Source of the DNA: Artemisia argyi
Lineage: Eukaryota > Streptophyta > Magnoliopsida > Asterales > Asteraceae
DNA length: 64,000 nucleotides
NCBI GenBank assembly: GCA_030686995.1
Contig: CM060680.1
Span: forward strand, 79,598,060-79,662,059
Direction: 5' to 3'
The notes beneath the pieces were generated by a model, which was not told the DNA's origin, searched no databases, and was given only the letters and a program-made list of their open reading frames with translations. Below, one piece after another: positions 1-11,983 of this stretch (positions within the stretch are counted from its first letter, which is position 1; each line of letters starts with the position of its first letter). The translations under genes were made by a program, and so were the position numbers.

Positions 1-436
1 AAGGATATCGTGCATGGCCTGAAATGCTAAAATAACATCAGTTTAACTCAAAATCACAACTTTTGATGCTGAAGTAGGTGGAATTCCAAGATGAGACATG
101 TGAAAAGCTCATGAGTTTAAAGGACGTGATTATCATGAAGAAACATAGTCAAAGTTTCAATCCAAGATAAGACAATAATAAATCAGGCAATGGGAGCATG
201 TTACTTTATTAAAACGTCATCGAAAAGCAATAAGACCCTACAGAACAACACCGACCACTATCAAATGAAACAAAATTACGTTAGGATCATGTCTTGATCT
301 AGTGTCATACATAAATCTTTTCCATATATTAATAGAAGCTAATAAAATCAGTTCATCCAAGATAATAATTTTCTAGCACCTCAAATTTATTAAGTATATT
401 AATCGTAGATTCCTAAATTATGGGTTAAAAAACTAA
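1..436. other. AT-rich non-coding DNA
   Basis: No open frame of note, RNA gene or repeat structure is visible here. The stretch is AT-rich and ends at the target-site flank of the MITE that follows. Confidence 0.5.
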
Positions 437-1143
437 AGGGTGTGTTTAGTTGGCGAAAAACATCCATTTTTCCAGGATATTTTTCATAGGAAAATGAAAA
501 AACTGAAATCCGTTTAGTCACACATTTTTCCAACAATTTTCAAAAAAAGTGAAATTCTCACTTTCCAAATTTTAACTAGAAAAAATGAAAACCCCAATCT
601 ACCATTCTCCACTTTTTTCTCTTTAACCAAAAAAAAAAAAAAAGACGGGAATTCCTATCTACCATTCAAGTATCTCATTCTAACCCTAATCACCATTGGT
701 AACATCTCCACCTTCCATCCTCGCCGTCGCCGCCCACCATCGCAATCCGAGGTAATCTTTTTAAAAAGGAAAAATATAACTCCATCTAAACGAGTTTTCA
801 AAATTCTCAACTCTTCTCCGGAGAAGAAAAACCATTCCCTTCTCAAGGAATCTAAAAAAGGAAAAATAAGAAAAATTTTCTACAGGGGTGTTTGTTTCGG
901 CTTATATAGCGGGCTTATGGCTTATTTGGTTTCCAGCTTATGTTTCATAAGTTCACTCTTGTTGGCTTATTTTGAAACTTTTCGGCTTATATAAGCTTAT
1001 TATGACATAATAGGCTTATATAAGCCGAAAAGTTTAAAAATAAGGCACAAAAAGTGAGGTTATGAAACATAATAAGCCGAAAACCAAATAAGCCATAAGC
1101 CCGCTATATATGCCGAAACAACCGCCTACAACTAAACGCTACC
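437..1143. mobile_element. PIF/Harbinger-like MITE (interrupted)
   Basis: The left end reads AGGGTGTGTTTAGTTGG, and the right end, read on the other strand, is GGTAGCGTTTAGTTGTAG. This gives imperfect terminal inverted repeats sharing GTTTAGTTG. Both ends abut TAA (434-436 and 1144-1146), as expected for the 3-bp TWA target duplication of PIF/Harbinger (Tourist) elements. No transposase frame is present. A second foldback element (885-1125) is inserted near its right end. The class call is inference from the ends only. Confidence 0.4.
885..1125. mobile_element. Foldback MITE inside the 437-1143 MITE
   Basis: The 241-bp unit has terminal inverted repeats of about 45 bp. TATAGCGGGCTTATGGC near the left end is matched by its reverse complement near the right end, and both ends carry GTTTCGGC. 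It is flanked by the direct repeat CTACA (880-884 and 1126-1130). The middle is also largely self-complementary around repeats of CGGCTTATATAAGC. There is no coding capacity. A 5-bp duplication does not fix the superfamily. Confidence 0.65.
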
Positions 1144-1146
1144 TAA

Positions 1147-2645
1147 CCAACCTAACTGACATTCAGTTTCTAGTTATTTCTAACAAGTAATTTTGAAGAA
1201 GAATAAAAATGATGCTTGAAGGTACCTGAACATTAAAGCTTTCTTCAACTTTAGTAAAGGGAACCATAAGCACATAAAATGCAGCAATTGATCCCAGGAG
1301 TAAATCATAACCTAATTAAAATTAATCAACTTATAAGGGCTAATTGAAATGAAGTCTAATAAATTATTAAATGTTAACAAAATTTACCGTAATTTGACAT
1401 GAAATTGGAAGATCGGTGACGATCCATTGGAGGAGGGGTTTGTGCAGCTTTTTACGATGTGTTTCGAGAAGATGTGGCTGTGTTTGGGAGGGGTTTACAA
1501 AAACCATAAGCTTTAATAAGCTTTAAGTCCACTCAAAAGAGCTTTAAATATTCTTCAAAAATTAATTATTATCACCCAAAAACTAAAAATATTTTTATGC
1601 AAACTTACATTAATAAACTTCACTTTTAACTAATTCGCTAAACAGCTTTATAAAAATATAAGCTTCAGCTCGCCTTACAATATAAGAATCATTGTTCCAA
1701 TAAATTCACTAATACATTATTTCAACTATAAAAATCAATTAAATTTTAAAATCGTTTCACTAAAGTCACTCAAACTATTTTACAACTGCAAAAACTAGGG
1801 GTGAGAAAAAAACCGAAAAAACCAAAACCGAACCGAAAAACAAAAAAAACTGACAGAAACTAAAAACCAATGGTTTGTAAATTAGATACGTGTACACATG
1901 AGAAAACAGATTACAGAGACGTCATAACAAAGTTTCAGATATGTGCTGACAAAAAAAATTAGAAGGTACGTGATGTGGTTTTGGTCGTAGGGTTTTATTT
2001 GGTACAATACTTTAACTATATTTACTGTTCTTTAATTGAAGAGATTGCTGTTGTTTTTGCAAAAGAAATAGAATAAGATTGGCGTATTTTTGTTAATTTA
2101 ATTGTTATGTTTTTTTTAAATGAAGTCATAAATCTGTTTTTTTGGATTTTCACAGGAATTGTGTGTATATCTAGGATTATAGTGTCGACGTGATCGCAAG
2201 AGCTAATGAATTACATCACATTTTCCTTCGAGATAATATCGCGAGTATTCATTATTACATCACATTTGCTCGGTTCTCTATCTATTATTGAGGGCTTCGT
2301 AACCCAACTACTTAACAAAACATTTTTTTTTAAACCATCCCTCAATCTTAAATAAACGGACCCTTAGTATTTGTTTCATAGTAGGACTATTACATGGGCC
2401 ATTTGGTAAGGCCCATCAATTGACAACCAAAAATCTGCATCCTTAAAATTAGACACAGTTAGGTATTCAAAAACCCCAGTAAAATCAAGATTGTTGAAGA
2501 AAAGAAAATCAATTGTTGGTAAAAACAAGGGTACGTAAGTTGGTCTTAAGTTATTATTTTGTTCCATTTAGTTTTCAAAATGACTATGACATTCTTAAAA
2601 GGGTGTTTGGATTATATTTGCAAAAGTAGTATTGCTGTAACAGAG
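1147..2645. other. Non-coding DNA upstream of the F-box gene
   Basis: AT-rich intergenic sequence. A low-complexity run of repeated CCGAAA/ACCGAA lies near 1812-1850. A segment from about 1482 begins GTGTTTGGGAG, like many MITE ends, but I see no matching second end. The last bases before the F-box start contain a possible 3' splice site (TTGCTGTAACAG, ending at 2643), so the gene may have a 5'-UTR intron. No TATA box was assigned with confidence. Confidence 0.4.
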
Positions 2646-4346
2646 ATGGAAGAATATGATTATGTTCCGAAAGAGTTAATCCATCTTATACAATCATTTT
2701 TGCCCCCAAAAGATGCTGCCCGCACATGTGTCTTGTCCAAGTCATGGCTACACGCTTGGTCCACCATTAATACCCTCAGGTTTGTAACTCCTGGTCAGCT
2801 CACCATACAAAAACAAATAGACGACTACATTAGCTGTATTGATCGCACTCTTTTACGCTATCACAACCAAAACATGTCAGTTGAATGTTTTCACCTTCAC
2901 TTAGACGGCATTCACAACTCGTCATTATTGCTTTATCCTTTAGAAAATTGGTTTCAAGCACTAGCGGCTTTTGCAAACTCTACTCTCAAGGAGCTTTCCC
3001 TAACTATGTCTGGTGTAAAGTTTGTTGCGAATACCTATGAGCATGCTTCTCTTATGCTTCCGGATGCGATATTCTCTTATGAAAACCTAGATATATTAAG
3101 TTTAAGAGCAGATGACATAAGAGCAGATGACATACAGACAGCCATCTGTCAGGTTAGGGTGAATGCAAGTTCTGTCATCAGGTGCTCCTTCCTACGCGTA
3201 CTCGAGCTCTATTATGTGAGCATAACTGAAGAGGCACTTCATAACTTATTATCTTCTTGTAGCTTACTTGAGAAGATAAACATAGAGTTTGGTATTTTCG
3301 TGCGCTTGAAGATGATTAAGGTGACAAACCTCCGTTGCCTTCGTGAATTGAAAATCAATTTATTCAAGAACGACCTCCTGGAAATGTATGATCTCCCAAG
3401 TCTTCACTTGTTTTCTTACAGCTCCAAGTTAATGTATACAATCAGAATGGATACACTAGGGAGCGTAAGAGAATTGATTTTATTACGTTTGATGGTGGTA
3501 GATGATGCATTTTCCGATATTATAAAAACAAAGTTTCCTTTTCTCGAGACTTTGACCCTTGAAATCAAATACTGCGTGCTAGAAACCATTAATATTACCT
3601 GTGTTTCCTTAAAGAGATTGACTCTTAGTATCTACTTAGACAAGCAATTGAACATACAAGTTTATGCTTCAAAATTACTTTATTTCTCATACAATGGCTG
3701 GAAAATGGCTACTCTCTTGTTTCCATGTGGTACTCCTGCACATATTCAGCTCATACTAAGGTTTCTTAAAAATCATCCAATTGATCTGTCCTTTTTTCTT
3801 AAGGTGAGACAAGCACTTGATTTATCAAGCAACTTTGACATCGAAACAATAGATGATTTCGTGCCATCAAACATAAACCTTGATGATCTCGGAAGAATGG
3901 TTCCGTTTCCAGCTAGGAACGTGCAACAACTATCGTTTGGAAGGGCAATAAAGTTGTGGAAGCAGCACTCGCCACTTTTAGATTTTCTTTTTTCAATTTG
4001 CTATCCCCGTTATGTCAAGGCATATTATAGGTCGTCTAACAGCAAAAACTACTTGTATAAGCAGATGGTGGGCATGATGTATAAGAAAGCATGTAACCTA
4101 AAAGATATTGAAATAAAAAATCCTCTTGATGGAAAATGGGAAAGCCTAACATATTCTTGGAGAAGTTATCATCATGATGGAAAATCGGAAAGCCTTACAT
4201 ATCCTTGGAGAAGTTATCATTTTCCTTTTGAGCTACCTGACAAGGGCAATCACTACAATTCAGATGAGTTCAAATTGAATTGGTTATTTGATTTAAATAC
4301 TGTATTTAAGATTCAATCATTTGATTTAATGTTTAAATTTTTTTAG
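2646..4346 (+). CDS. F-box/LRR-like protein
   Basis: A single uninterrupted frame encodes 566 residues from ATG 2646. The frame is open further upstream (to 2559), but the F-box begins a few residues after this Met (VPKELIHLIQSFLPPKDAARTCVLSKSW in the sequence), the usual N-terminal position, so I prefer this start. The F-box (about residues 7-46) recruits Skp1 in SCF ubiquitin ligases. The following 400 residues have irregular leucine-rich repeats (for example LRVLELYYVSI, LRCLRELKINL, FPFLETLTLEI) that probably bind substrate. The C-terminal region (WKQHSPLLDFLFSICYPRYVKAY, then KKACNLKDIEI) resembles a large plant F-box/LRR family. It contains two small tandem duplications, RADDI twice (3105-3134) and a 16-residue unit twice (4128-4223). 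The substrate is unknown. It could be a recent, weakly constrained family copy rather than a conserved gene. Confidence 0.75.
   Translation: MEEYDYVPKELIHLIQSFLPPKDAARTCVLSKSWLHAWSTINTLRFVTPGQLTIQKQIDDYISCIDRTLLRYHNQNMSVECFHLHLDGIHNSSLLLYPLENWFQALAAFANSTLKELSLTMSGVKFVANTYEHASLMLPDAIFSYENLDILSLRADDIRADDIQTAICQVRVNASSVIRCSFLRVLELYYVSITEEALHNLLSSCSLLEKINIEFGIFVRLKMIKVTNLRCLRELKINLFKNDLLEMYDLPSLHLFSYSSKLMYTIRMDTLGSVRELILLRLMVVDDAFSDIIKTKFPFLETLTLEIKYCVLETINITCVSLKRLTLSIYLDKQLNIQVYASKLLYFSYNGWKMATLLFPCGTPAHIQLILRFLKNHPIDLSFFLKVRQALDLSSNFDIETIDDFVPSNINLDDLGRMVPFPARNVQQLSFGRAIKLWKQHSPLLDFLFSICYPRYVKAYYRSSNSKNYLYKQMVGMMYKKACNLKDIEIKNPLDGKWESLTYSWRSYHHDGKSESLTYPWRSYHFPFELPDKGNHYNSDEFKLNWLFDLNTVFKIQSFDLMFKFF
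4128..4223 (+). repeat. 48-bp in-frame tandem duplication in the F-box gene
   Basis: Two adjacent 48-bp units (4128-4175 and 4176-4223) encode near-identical 16-residue blocks, DGKWESLTYSWRSYHH and DGKSESLTYPWRSYHF. The frame is preserved, and the few differences suggest a fairly recent slippage or unequal-exchange event. Confidence 0.85.
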
Positions 4347-4403
4347 CATATTATTTTATTTAATTACTTGGTTCAATTATTTGATTTAAATACTGTATTT
4401 AAG
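4284..4403 (+). repeat. 93-bp-spaced direct repeat across the F-box stop codon
   Basis: A 27-nt block (TTATTTGATTTAAATACTGT and the next seven bases) occurs at 4284-4310 inside the reading frame and again at 4377-4403 after the stop. The TAG stop (4344-4346) therefore lies within a local duplication, so the last 15-20 residues may not be ancestral. Confidence 0.7.
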
Positions 4404-5389
4404 GCGAAACTCCCCAAACACAAGTAACTCGTTTATTTTATCAATTGTGATTGAGTTGATCAGTAGAGCACTTCTCTCTTATTTGTGTTGTAATATTTCA
4501 TTGTTTATATGTGAGACTAAAGTTTGTTAATTGATCAAGACCAATTTCCAGCCTTAAAACTCAAATGGCAAACAATAATGAGACGTATCTCTAGCTAGAT
4601 GCATCCCCAAACCTCATCAGCTGTAAATTATGTCTAGTAATCGGTTATTTAGAATGAACTCGTGCATGAACTGATATGCCTTAAAAGGTACGAGCTTTGC
4701 CTTAAATGACATAATATAAACTTGGTAATTTTGTATTCTATCAGACAACAAAAGCAACTTTTCAGAAATATAACATAAATATATATAAATAGAGGCTCAT
4801 CTGTAAGCAAATACTTCTAGATGTTGGCGGCTTAAGTTCTACCCGAAAAATGTAAACTATCAGAACCAAAACTATAAGTTTGGAATACATGTAATGGCAT
4901 CCTTTAACCTTATGCAATTCAGAAAGGTACAGTTGAGTTTGGGTTCTCAAAAATAATCAGCCTAACACATCGGGATAGCATAAGCCGCTAAAATACTACA
5001 ATATATCAAAACAACGTTCTTTTAAACGAAAACAAACACTACAATATATCAAAACAAGATATTTAGGAATATTCCCTTCTCCAAAAACGTGTAAATCGGT
5101 GGGAACACCCCGATCCCATGCATCTTTTGATGCAACCGAACCCTTCCCCAGGACCGGCCCCAGGCAATGAGCTCCTGTCCTAGCCACCTAATTAGCCAAG
5201 AGTTGGGTTTTAACCGTGGTCAATCTCCAAATGACCCTCTATGATCGTTCAACTCGGTGTTTCCGGAGGGGGACTAATACCACTAGAGCAACCCCATTTG
5301 GTTAGGAAGATTCCTAAATACCTATTGTTATAAATCTATTCCGTCACTTAAGTTCATTTCAAAGTTTCATCCAAAAAAGTACACTTTGG
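4404..5389. other. Non-coding DNA
   Basis: No convincing coding frame or RNA gene. GC is higher between about 5100 and 5300, but it contains no recognisable motif and its short open frames look like chance. Confidence 0.4.
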
Positions 5390-5776
5390 CGATACCCGCT
5401 AGAGACCAAAGTCACATGGAATGCGGAACGTTTCGGTACTAGATCGCGAAACGGGAACGCAATAAAATTCAGTACGAGCGGGGGTAGGTTCATTTTGATA
5501 GGCTTCGGTTCAATGTACCATATAATTTGGTACGATGTACCAAATCGATACAATGTACCATATGGTACATCGTATACGATGTACCAAATCGATACCCGCA
5601 AGAGACCAAAGTCACATGGAATGCGGAACGTTTCAGTACTGGATCACGAAACGAGAACGTGATTCACGGGGTCCTTAAAATTCAGTACGACCGGGGATAG
5701 GTTCATTTTGATTGACTTCGGTTCAATGTACCATATAATTTGGTACGATGTACCAAATCGATACAATGTACCATAT
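5390..5776. repeat. About 200-bp tandem duplication rich in GTACC/GGTAC palindromes
   Basis: Two units start at CGATACCCGC (5390 and 5590). Each contains AAAGTCACATGGAATGCGGA, TAGGTTCATTTTGAT and AATTTGGTACGATGTACC in the same order. The second unit has an extra GTGATTCACGGGGTCC block. The unit ends are packed with short inverted GTACC/GGTAC and CGATAC words, so both strands can fold. No coding capacity is seen. Confidence 0.8.
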
Positions 5777-6119
5777 TAGCAATAATGAGTAGTAAGTATC
5801 TAACACTTTAATCACTTTTATAATGATCATTAAGTTTAAAAATAAGAAAGTCTAGCTACAATACTACAAAGTCAACAAATATAATTATCTCTTTATCGAC
5901 ATGATGCCACAAGTACCCATTAAAAAAAATACGTGAAATGCATGAGGCTACACACTAGATATAAATATATTTTATAATTTTACTTTCTCTCTCCACTATT
6001 ATCTTTCTTCTAAAAAAAATAAAAAATAAAATAAAAGTAATAAAAAAAATCAACCACCATTTTCAAATCTACTTCAAAATTTATTTCTATGTAACATGAA
6101 TCTTTAATTTGAACAATGT
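5777..6119. other. AT-rich non-coding DNA
   Basis: Only AT-rich sequence with A-runs (6016-6050) is seen between the tandem duplication and the inverted repeat. Confidence 0.4.
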
Positions 6120-6303
6120 TGTTTTAGGACGTGAAAACTAGTGACCCAGATCCCCATCGTACCACGTTTGGGTACGAGCAATCTGGAATGGAGATCGTGG
6201 GTAGGCTGGCATTTCTTGTGACTTTGGTCTTAAATGTAACAAGATGATGGTAATTACAATTGTTTTAGTATATGTACTTGATATTTAATATTTTCTTTTG
6301 CAG

Positions 6304-6420
6304 TCATCCCTGGACGCACTTGTAAACCTACCCAAAGCAGCTTTTGAGGAACTTAATCTGAGCATGTTAACAACTTTAATTGAACTGTTTTTACTTGAGA
6401 TACATGATACACAAAATTAA
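6304..6420 (+). pseudogene. Duplicated terminal exon of an unidentified gene (left arm)
   Basis: After a good 3' splice site (TTTTCTTTTGCAG ending at 6303), a 39-codon frame runs to TAA at 6418-6420: SSLDALVNLPKAAFEELN and onward. It has the same length and stop as the minus-strand exon 7814-7930, with several replacements (Met/Leu, Gln/Lys, Ile/Ala). The preceding exon is not preserved in this arm, so the copy is an orphan fragment produced by inverted duplication. I do not recognise the family. Confidence 0.55.
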
Positions 6421-7323
6421 AATTGGATGATGACAATTTAAAAATGATTCCAATTGTTTAGCTTGTTGCATGTTTGTATATCTTTTAAGTAAATTTTAAA
6501 TTTAAGTTGAAAAAAATGCCATCTTAAAGGCTTGGCGGAGGCATGTTTGATACTGCAAACAGTTTTATTTAATTACCTTTACATTTTCTTTTATGTTATG
6601 TTGTGTTACACTCTTGAAAAATTAGATCTCATTAAACTTGATATATTATGATAGGCACAGAGATCGCCGGTGAACAGCGGAGTCGATTATTTGATTGGGC
6701 TCGGTGATCAAGTACTTTTGACCTAGTAACATCTCCATGGTTGTCTAAATTGAGTTGCATTAACAATAGTTTCCTATCCTTGTTTTATGATTTTAAGTTA
6801 AATCATGGTAGGTAGTTTATGATATTTTGAGTTCTAATTACTCAACCGAAGATTTTTTTTTTTTTTTTCTTCTTTTTTTTTCCAGTGTTCACGTTATAGG
6901 TGTTGCATGTGCATATTATATGGTTTACATTTAAGTTTTTGGAAATCGAGTATGGTTAGATCCTTTGCCTAATTGAGTAACAGAACTTGTAAGTTTGTCC
7001 GTAGGCTATACTTTCAAATAAATTTGGTTTGGCACTGCAAAGAATGCAAAATAAAACTTGTATTGTGCACATCTTAAACTATTACTCGACCATGTCTTTT
7101 CAAAATATGGTTTTCATGAAAATCCAAGTAATAGTAATAGTTGAAGATGTGCACAATACATGTTTTATTCGCCATTCTTTGTGGTGCCAAACCAATTTTA
7201 ATTCGAAAGTATAGTGTACAGACAAACTTACAAGTTAACCATACTCGATTCCCAAAAAAACTTAAATGTAAACCATATATATGCACATGGAACTCCTATA
7301 AGGTGATTACTCAAATACAAGAG

Positions 7324-7366
<43 letters not shown>
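7324..7366. repeat. Poly(A) tract (A)43
   Basis: Uninterrupted A-run in the right arm of the inverted repeat. Its partner in the left arm is the T-rich stretch 6848-6869. Confidence 0.95.
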
Positions 7367-7368
<2 letters not shown>

Positions 7369-8114
7369 TTCTTCACATGAGTAATGAGAACTTAAAATAT
7401 CACAAACTACCTGCCATAATTCACATGGTTCAACTTAAAATCATTAAAGAAGGATAGGAAACTATTGTTAATACAACTCAATTTAGACAGCCATAGAGAT
7501 GTTACTAGAGCAAAAGTACTTGATCACCTAGCACAATCAAATAGTCGACTGCGCTCTTCACCAGTGATCTTTGTGGCTATCATAATATATCCAGTTTACT
7601 GAGATTTTTTCCTAGAGTGAACACATAATATATAACATAAAAGCGCAACTGTAAATGTAATTAAATAAAAATGCTTGAAGTACCCAACATGCATGCGCCA
7701 AGCCTTTAAGATGGCAGTCTTTTTAACTTAAATTTAATATGTACATAAAAGATATACTTATCATGCAGCAAGCTAAACAATTGGAATCACTTTTAAATTG
7801 CCATCATCCAATTTTAATTTTGTGTATCTTGTATCTCAAGTAAAAACAGTTCAATTAAAGTTGTTACAATGATCAGATTAAGTTCCTCAAAAGCTATCTG
7901 GGGTAGGTTTACAAGTGCGTCCATGGATGACTGCAAAAGAAAATATTAAAAACAATTGTAATTACCATCATCTTGATACATTTCACACTTACAGCATAAG
8001 GACGAACAACATCCTCTAACAATTTCACGTCAAGCGCCTCAAAGAACATCCTGAGGTCAATAGACTGCACAAGACATTTTACAATTAAAATGAGAAAAAT
8101 AACACTTATTTTAT

Positions 8115-9118
<1,004 letters not shown>

Positions 9119-9640
9119 AATTTTATGCATCAACCAGAAATTAGCGTACCTTTAATTATCTAGTGGCAGATACTCTTTTATCATGTCCTCGCCAGTTTGC
9201 ACTGTTAATATGTCAAAAGTAAATAATCAGATAACTACCCAAATTGGTACTAATTTACTAATAATCCTTGACAACTAACCAAAATATAAAACTACCTAAC
9301 TTTTGAGGTGCATCTACCTGGTTAGCATTCTGTTCAGGATCATTACCGCTGCTACAAGAAAGTTACATTGTACATGAGAAAGCTAACAATAGAAGGGTAT
9401 TGGTTTAGTGTTTAAATAAGTTTGTTTCAAATGTATATGTTTAAAAGAAATATTAACAAAGCATATGTAATAATTAACAAAAATTAACATAAAGAAAAAA
9501 AAGAAAAGGAAAAAACAATCATTAGTTGAATCGGCATAAACCCCGCGACGTCTGCAACAAGTGGAGCAGTAATGATGAAGAGCCACGGCATCCTGTCAGC
9601 AATCCTCTCAACAAGAGAGATAGATGGGGTGCTTATGGCA

Positions 9641-9967
9641 GAAGAAGAAGCTTACTAACTACCTGCCTCTTTGGTTTACTATTTTGGTTTTGATCTTTTT
9701 TAACATCTCCTTTGCATTTCTGTCACCGTCGCCGGTTCGACTACCCTAGATGACGATTCGGGAAATTTTTGCGGAAGTTCTTGTAATTAGACCCGATATA
9801 ACATTCCTTACATTTTGGGTGTTTAGAAATATATGGATTATAGGGATTTGATTTCTAGGGTTTGCTTCGTGCGTATGACATTGGATGAGGAGATGGGGTT
9901 CTTCTGAAAGGAGAAGCAACTTAGTAGTGACAAGCTTCCTTACTTTACTATTGAGGAACGCCTTCTT

Positions 9968-10009
<42 letters not shown>

Positions 10010-11043
10010 CAAGGAGGCATTTTTGTCACCACCGATCCGGATCCGGCTACCATACTCGACGACTTTTGAAATTGTTACTTTAGATTTGGTTATAAGACCA
10101 AACATTCCATAGAGACATTTTTGAATTTTTTTGATATTAGGGAGAATTTGCTTCGTTGGATGTTAGGAGAATGTGCTTCGTGTGTCGGAGGAAATGACAA
10201 CAACAGTGTTTATTGTAGTAAAGTAACGAAAATGTACCAAGCAAATCTCACTCATCTTGACAAATTTTTGTGAACTTCCAGGGCTAATATATATATTTTA
10301 GCCAAAGAGCATTGAGGAGGTAAAGTGGTATGGAAAAAAAACAAATAAATGCAAAGTAGTTGAATACACAATTGTAGACAACTTTAAAAGCTTTGGAGTT
10401 TTGGTTAGATAAAAGTATATTGCCAATCCAATGCAAACAAACACTTATGTATAACATTCAAAGCATGTTATCTTGTGCAGACTTGCAAAAGCAAATCATG
10501 AAACACTGAAATGACGATTGTACAACCATATGCATTTAAGTATATCAACTACACAATGCATTAAAGAACATTTCATGTATATGAAAAATGTAGCAAGCAA
10601 ATTCGATTCTCATTTAATAATTATCTACCGTTCATTGTATAACTATGATTACTATCAGACTAAAAATTACAAAACACTATGTTGACATAAATAATGCATA
10701 AAAACGTTATTTATATTTTTCGATATCTCTATGTTTTGACGATCACAAAATGTAAAATCATCAAATGTAAAATTACTACGTAAACAAGTATTAAGCTAGT
10801 TTATATCATTATATCCAACATTAATCACTTAAGGTATGAATAAACAAGTGCTTAATACATCTCATGATCAAAGGGTATTTAATTAATTATTACAAAGTTT
10901 ATTTAATTATATAAACATATTATATATTTTTGAAAAACACTTTTGGTAATAAAGAAAAATGTTTTTAATCATACTAAATATATGAATTCAGAATTTTAAC
11001 CAAAATTAGTTAGTTTTTCACCAAATAAACTTTCCCCACTAAA
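9641..11043. other. Non-coding DNA with a poly(T) tract
   Basis: AT-rich intergenic sequence between the degraded gene and the copia LTR. It contains (T)39 at 9969-10007. Two stretches near 9719-9870 and 10017-10170 share short blocks in the same order (TGTCACC, CTACC, ACATTCC, TTTGCTTCGT), which may be an old diverged duplication. From about 10200 onward I see only AT-rich DNA. Confidence 0.4.
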
Positions 11044-11075
11044 TGACAGATTCTCTGGCCGTTACAGCTGGGTGG

Positions 11076-11165
11076 CCCCTTTAATTATAAGGGGCGGTCC
11101 CCTTAATTATAAGGGGCGGACCCCTTAAAATTAAGGGGACCGGCCATGAATTAAGGGGACCGGCC
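11076..11165 (+). promoter_or_regulatory. Stacked palindromes upstream of the copia LTR TATA box
   Basis: Three consecutive near-perfect palindromes lie at 11076-11094, 11099-11116 (CCCCTTAATTATAAGGGG) and 11121-11138 (CCCCTTAAAATTAAGGGG), spaced by CGGT and CGGA. Two copies of TTAAGGGGACCGGCC follow (11131-11145 and 11151-11165). They end about 35 bp before the TATA box, the usual place for an LTR enhancer. Regulatory function is inference. Confidence 0.6.
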
Positions 11166-11200
11166 AGGCTCCTGTGTCAGAATCTGTCAGAATTTTCTCC

Positions 11201-11208
11201 TATAAATA
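11201..11208 (+). promoter_or_regulatory. TATA box of the copia LTR
   Basis: TATAAATA in a CTCC-TATAAATACC context. Transcription would start about 30 bp downstream and leave a leader of several hundred bases before gag. Confidence 0.6.
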
Positions 11209-11983
11209 CCACCTTAAATTTGGTATTTTTCCTAACCTTTTGCAGGAAAATTTCAGATCTAAAACTCTCTAAACATCTTCAAAAACCCTTTGATCATTAG
11301 ATTACTAATCCTTGTTTCAATTGATTCAATCCCTCTCATCCATCCTCATCCAAAGTGCAAAAGAAGAATACTCCTTCAACAACAAAGTTCAAGAAGTATT
11401 GTATAGTAGTTGTGTGTATTGTGTATATTATTTGTGAAGTTGTGTTGTGCTTGTAATAAGTAGTTTAGGAGAAGTAGAAGTTGTGCAGGGAGAAGAAGTT
11501 GTGTAGTAGTGAAGTAGTGTGAAGTTGTGAAGAAAGGTGTGGTGTGTATAATTAGTGTAGAAGTTGTGAAGAAGTCGTGAGATTGGTTCTAGCTAGGATT
11601 AGAACCCGACATCTAGCTTTGTGTCGTTAAGCCGGTCTAAGCGAAAGTTGTGTAAGGTTTCTCCGCCACAAGGGAGTTTGTTGACATAGTGAAGAAAACT
11701 CTCGAGTAGGTGACTCGGGGAGTGGAGTAGGAACAAGGAAGGTGACCTTGTAGCCGAACCACTATAAATCCTTGTGTTGTGGTTTGATCTTTCCAACTCT
11801 TTTCATTACTTACTTATTTACTTATACAATATTAGATTAGTTAGTTAGCAACTATATAATTGTTCATATAGTGCAAGTATTGAAATCACATAAACTAGAA
11901 TCGAAGTTTTTAAAACAAACTTGTTTTTATAAATTTTAAAACGGACGTAAAACTATTCAACCCCCCTTCTAGTTTTCCACAAT

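Larger units (their letters stand above)
6120..8000. repeat. Large imperfect inverted repeat derived from a gene 3' end
   Basis: The arm at about 6225-7060 reads, in reverse complement, as the arm at about 7140-7990. Landmarks pair in order: the intron tail (ATTTTCTTTTGCAG), the terminal exon (6304-6420 with 7814-7930), GTCGATTATTTGATTG with CAATCAAATAGTCGAC, GATCAAGTACTTTTG with CAAAAGTACTTGATC, a T-tract (6848-6869) with an A-tract (7324-7366), and AATGTAAACCAT near the centre. The loop is under about 100 bp (centre near 7110). Arms differ by scattered substitutions and small indels. About 100 bp near 6126-6225 in the left arm has no counterpart. A transcript crossing the centre would form a long hairpin. 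Confidence 0.85.
11044..11981 (+). repeat. 5' LTR of the copia element (left end uncertain)
   Basis: The right end is well placed: ...TTTTCCACA at 11981, followed by the PBS. The left end at TGACAGATTC (11044) is a guess because no 3' LTR is in the window. The region holds palindromic repeats, a TATA box and a long leader with many GAAGTTGTG-like words (about 11390-11600). Confidence 0.5.

Noticed and set aside
5100..5300. GC-richer stretch suspected to be a tRNA or other RNA gene
   Set aside because: No cloverleaf, A/B box pair or terminator T-run could be matched.
9746..10112. Open frames with Lys- or Phe-runs around 9969-10007, and the Lys-run frame at 7141-7380
   Set aside because: They span poly(T)/poly(A) tracts and have no homology-like content outside them.
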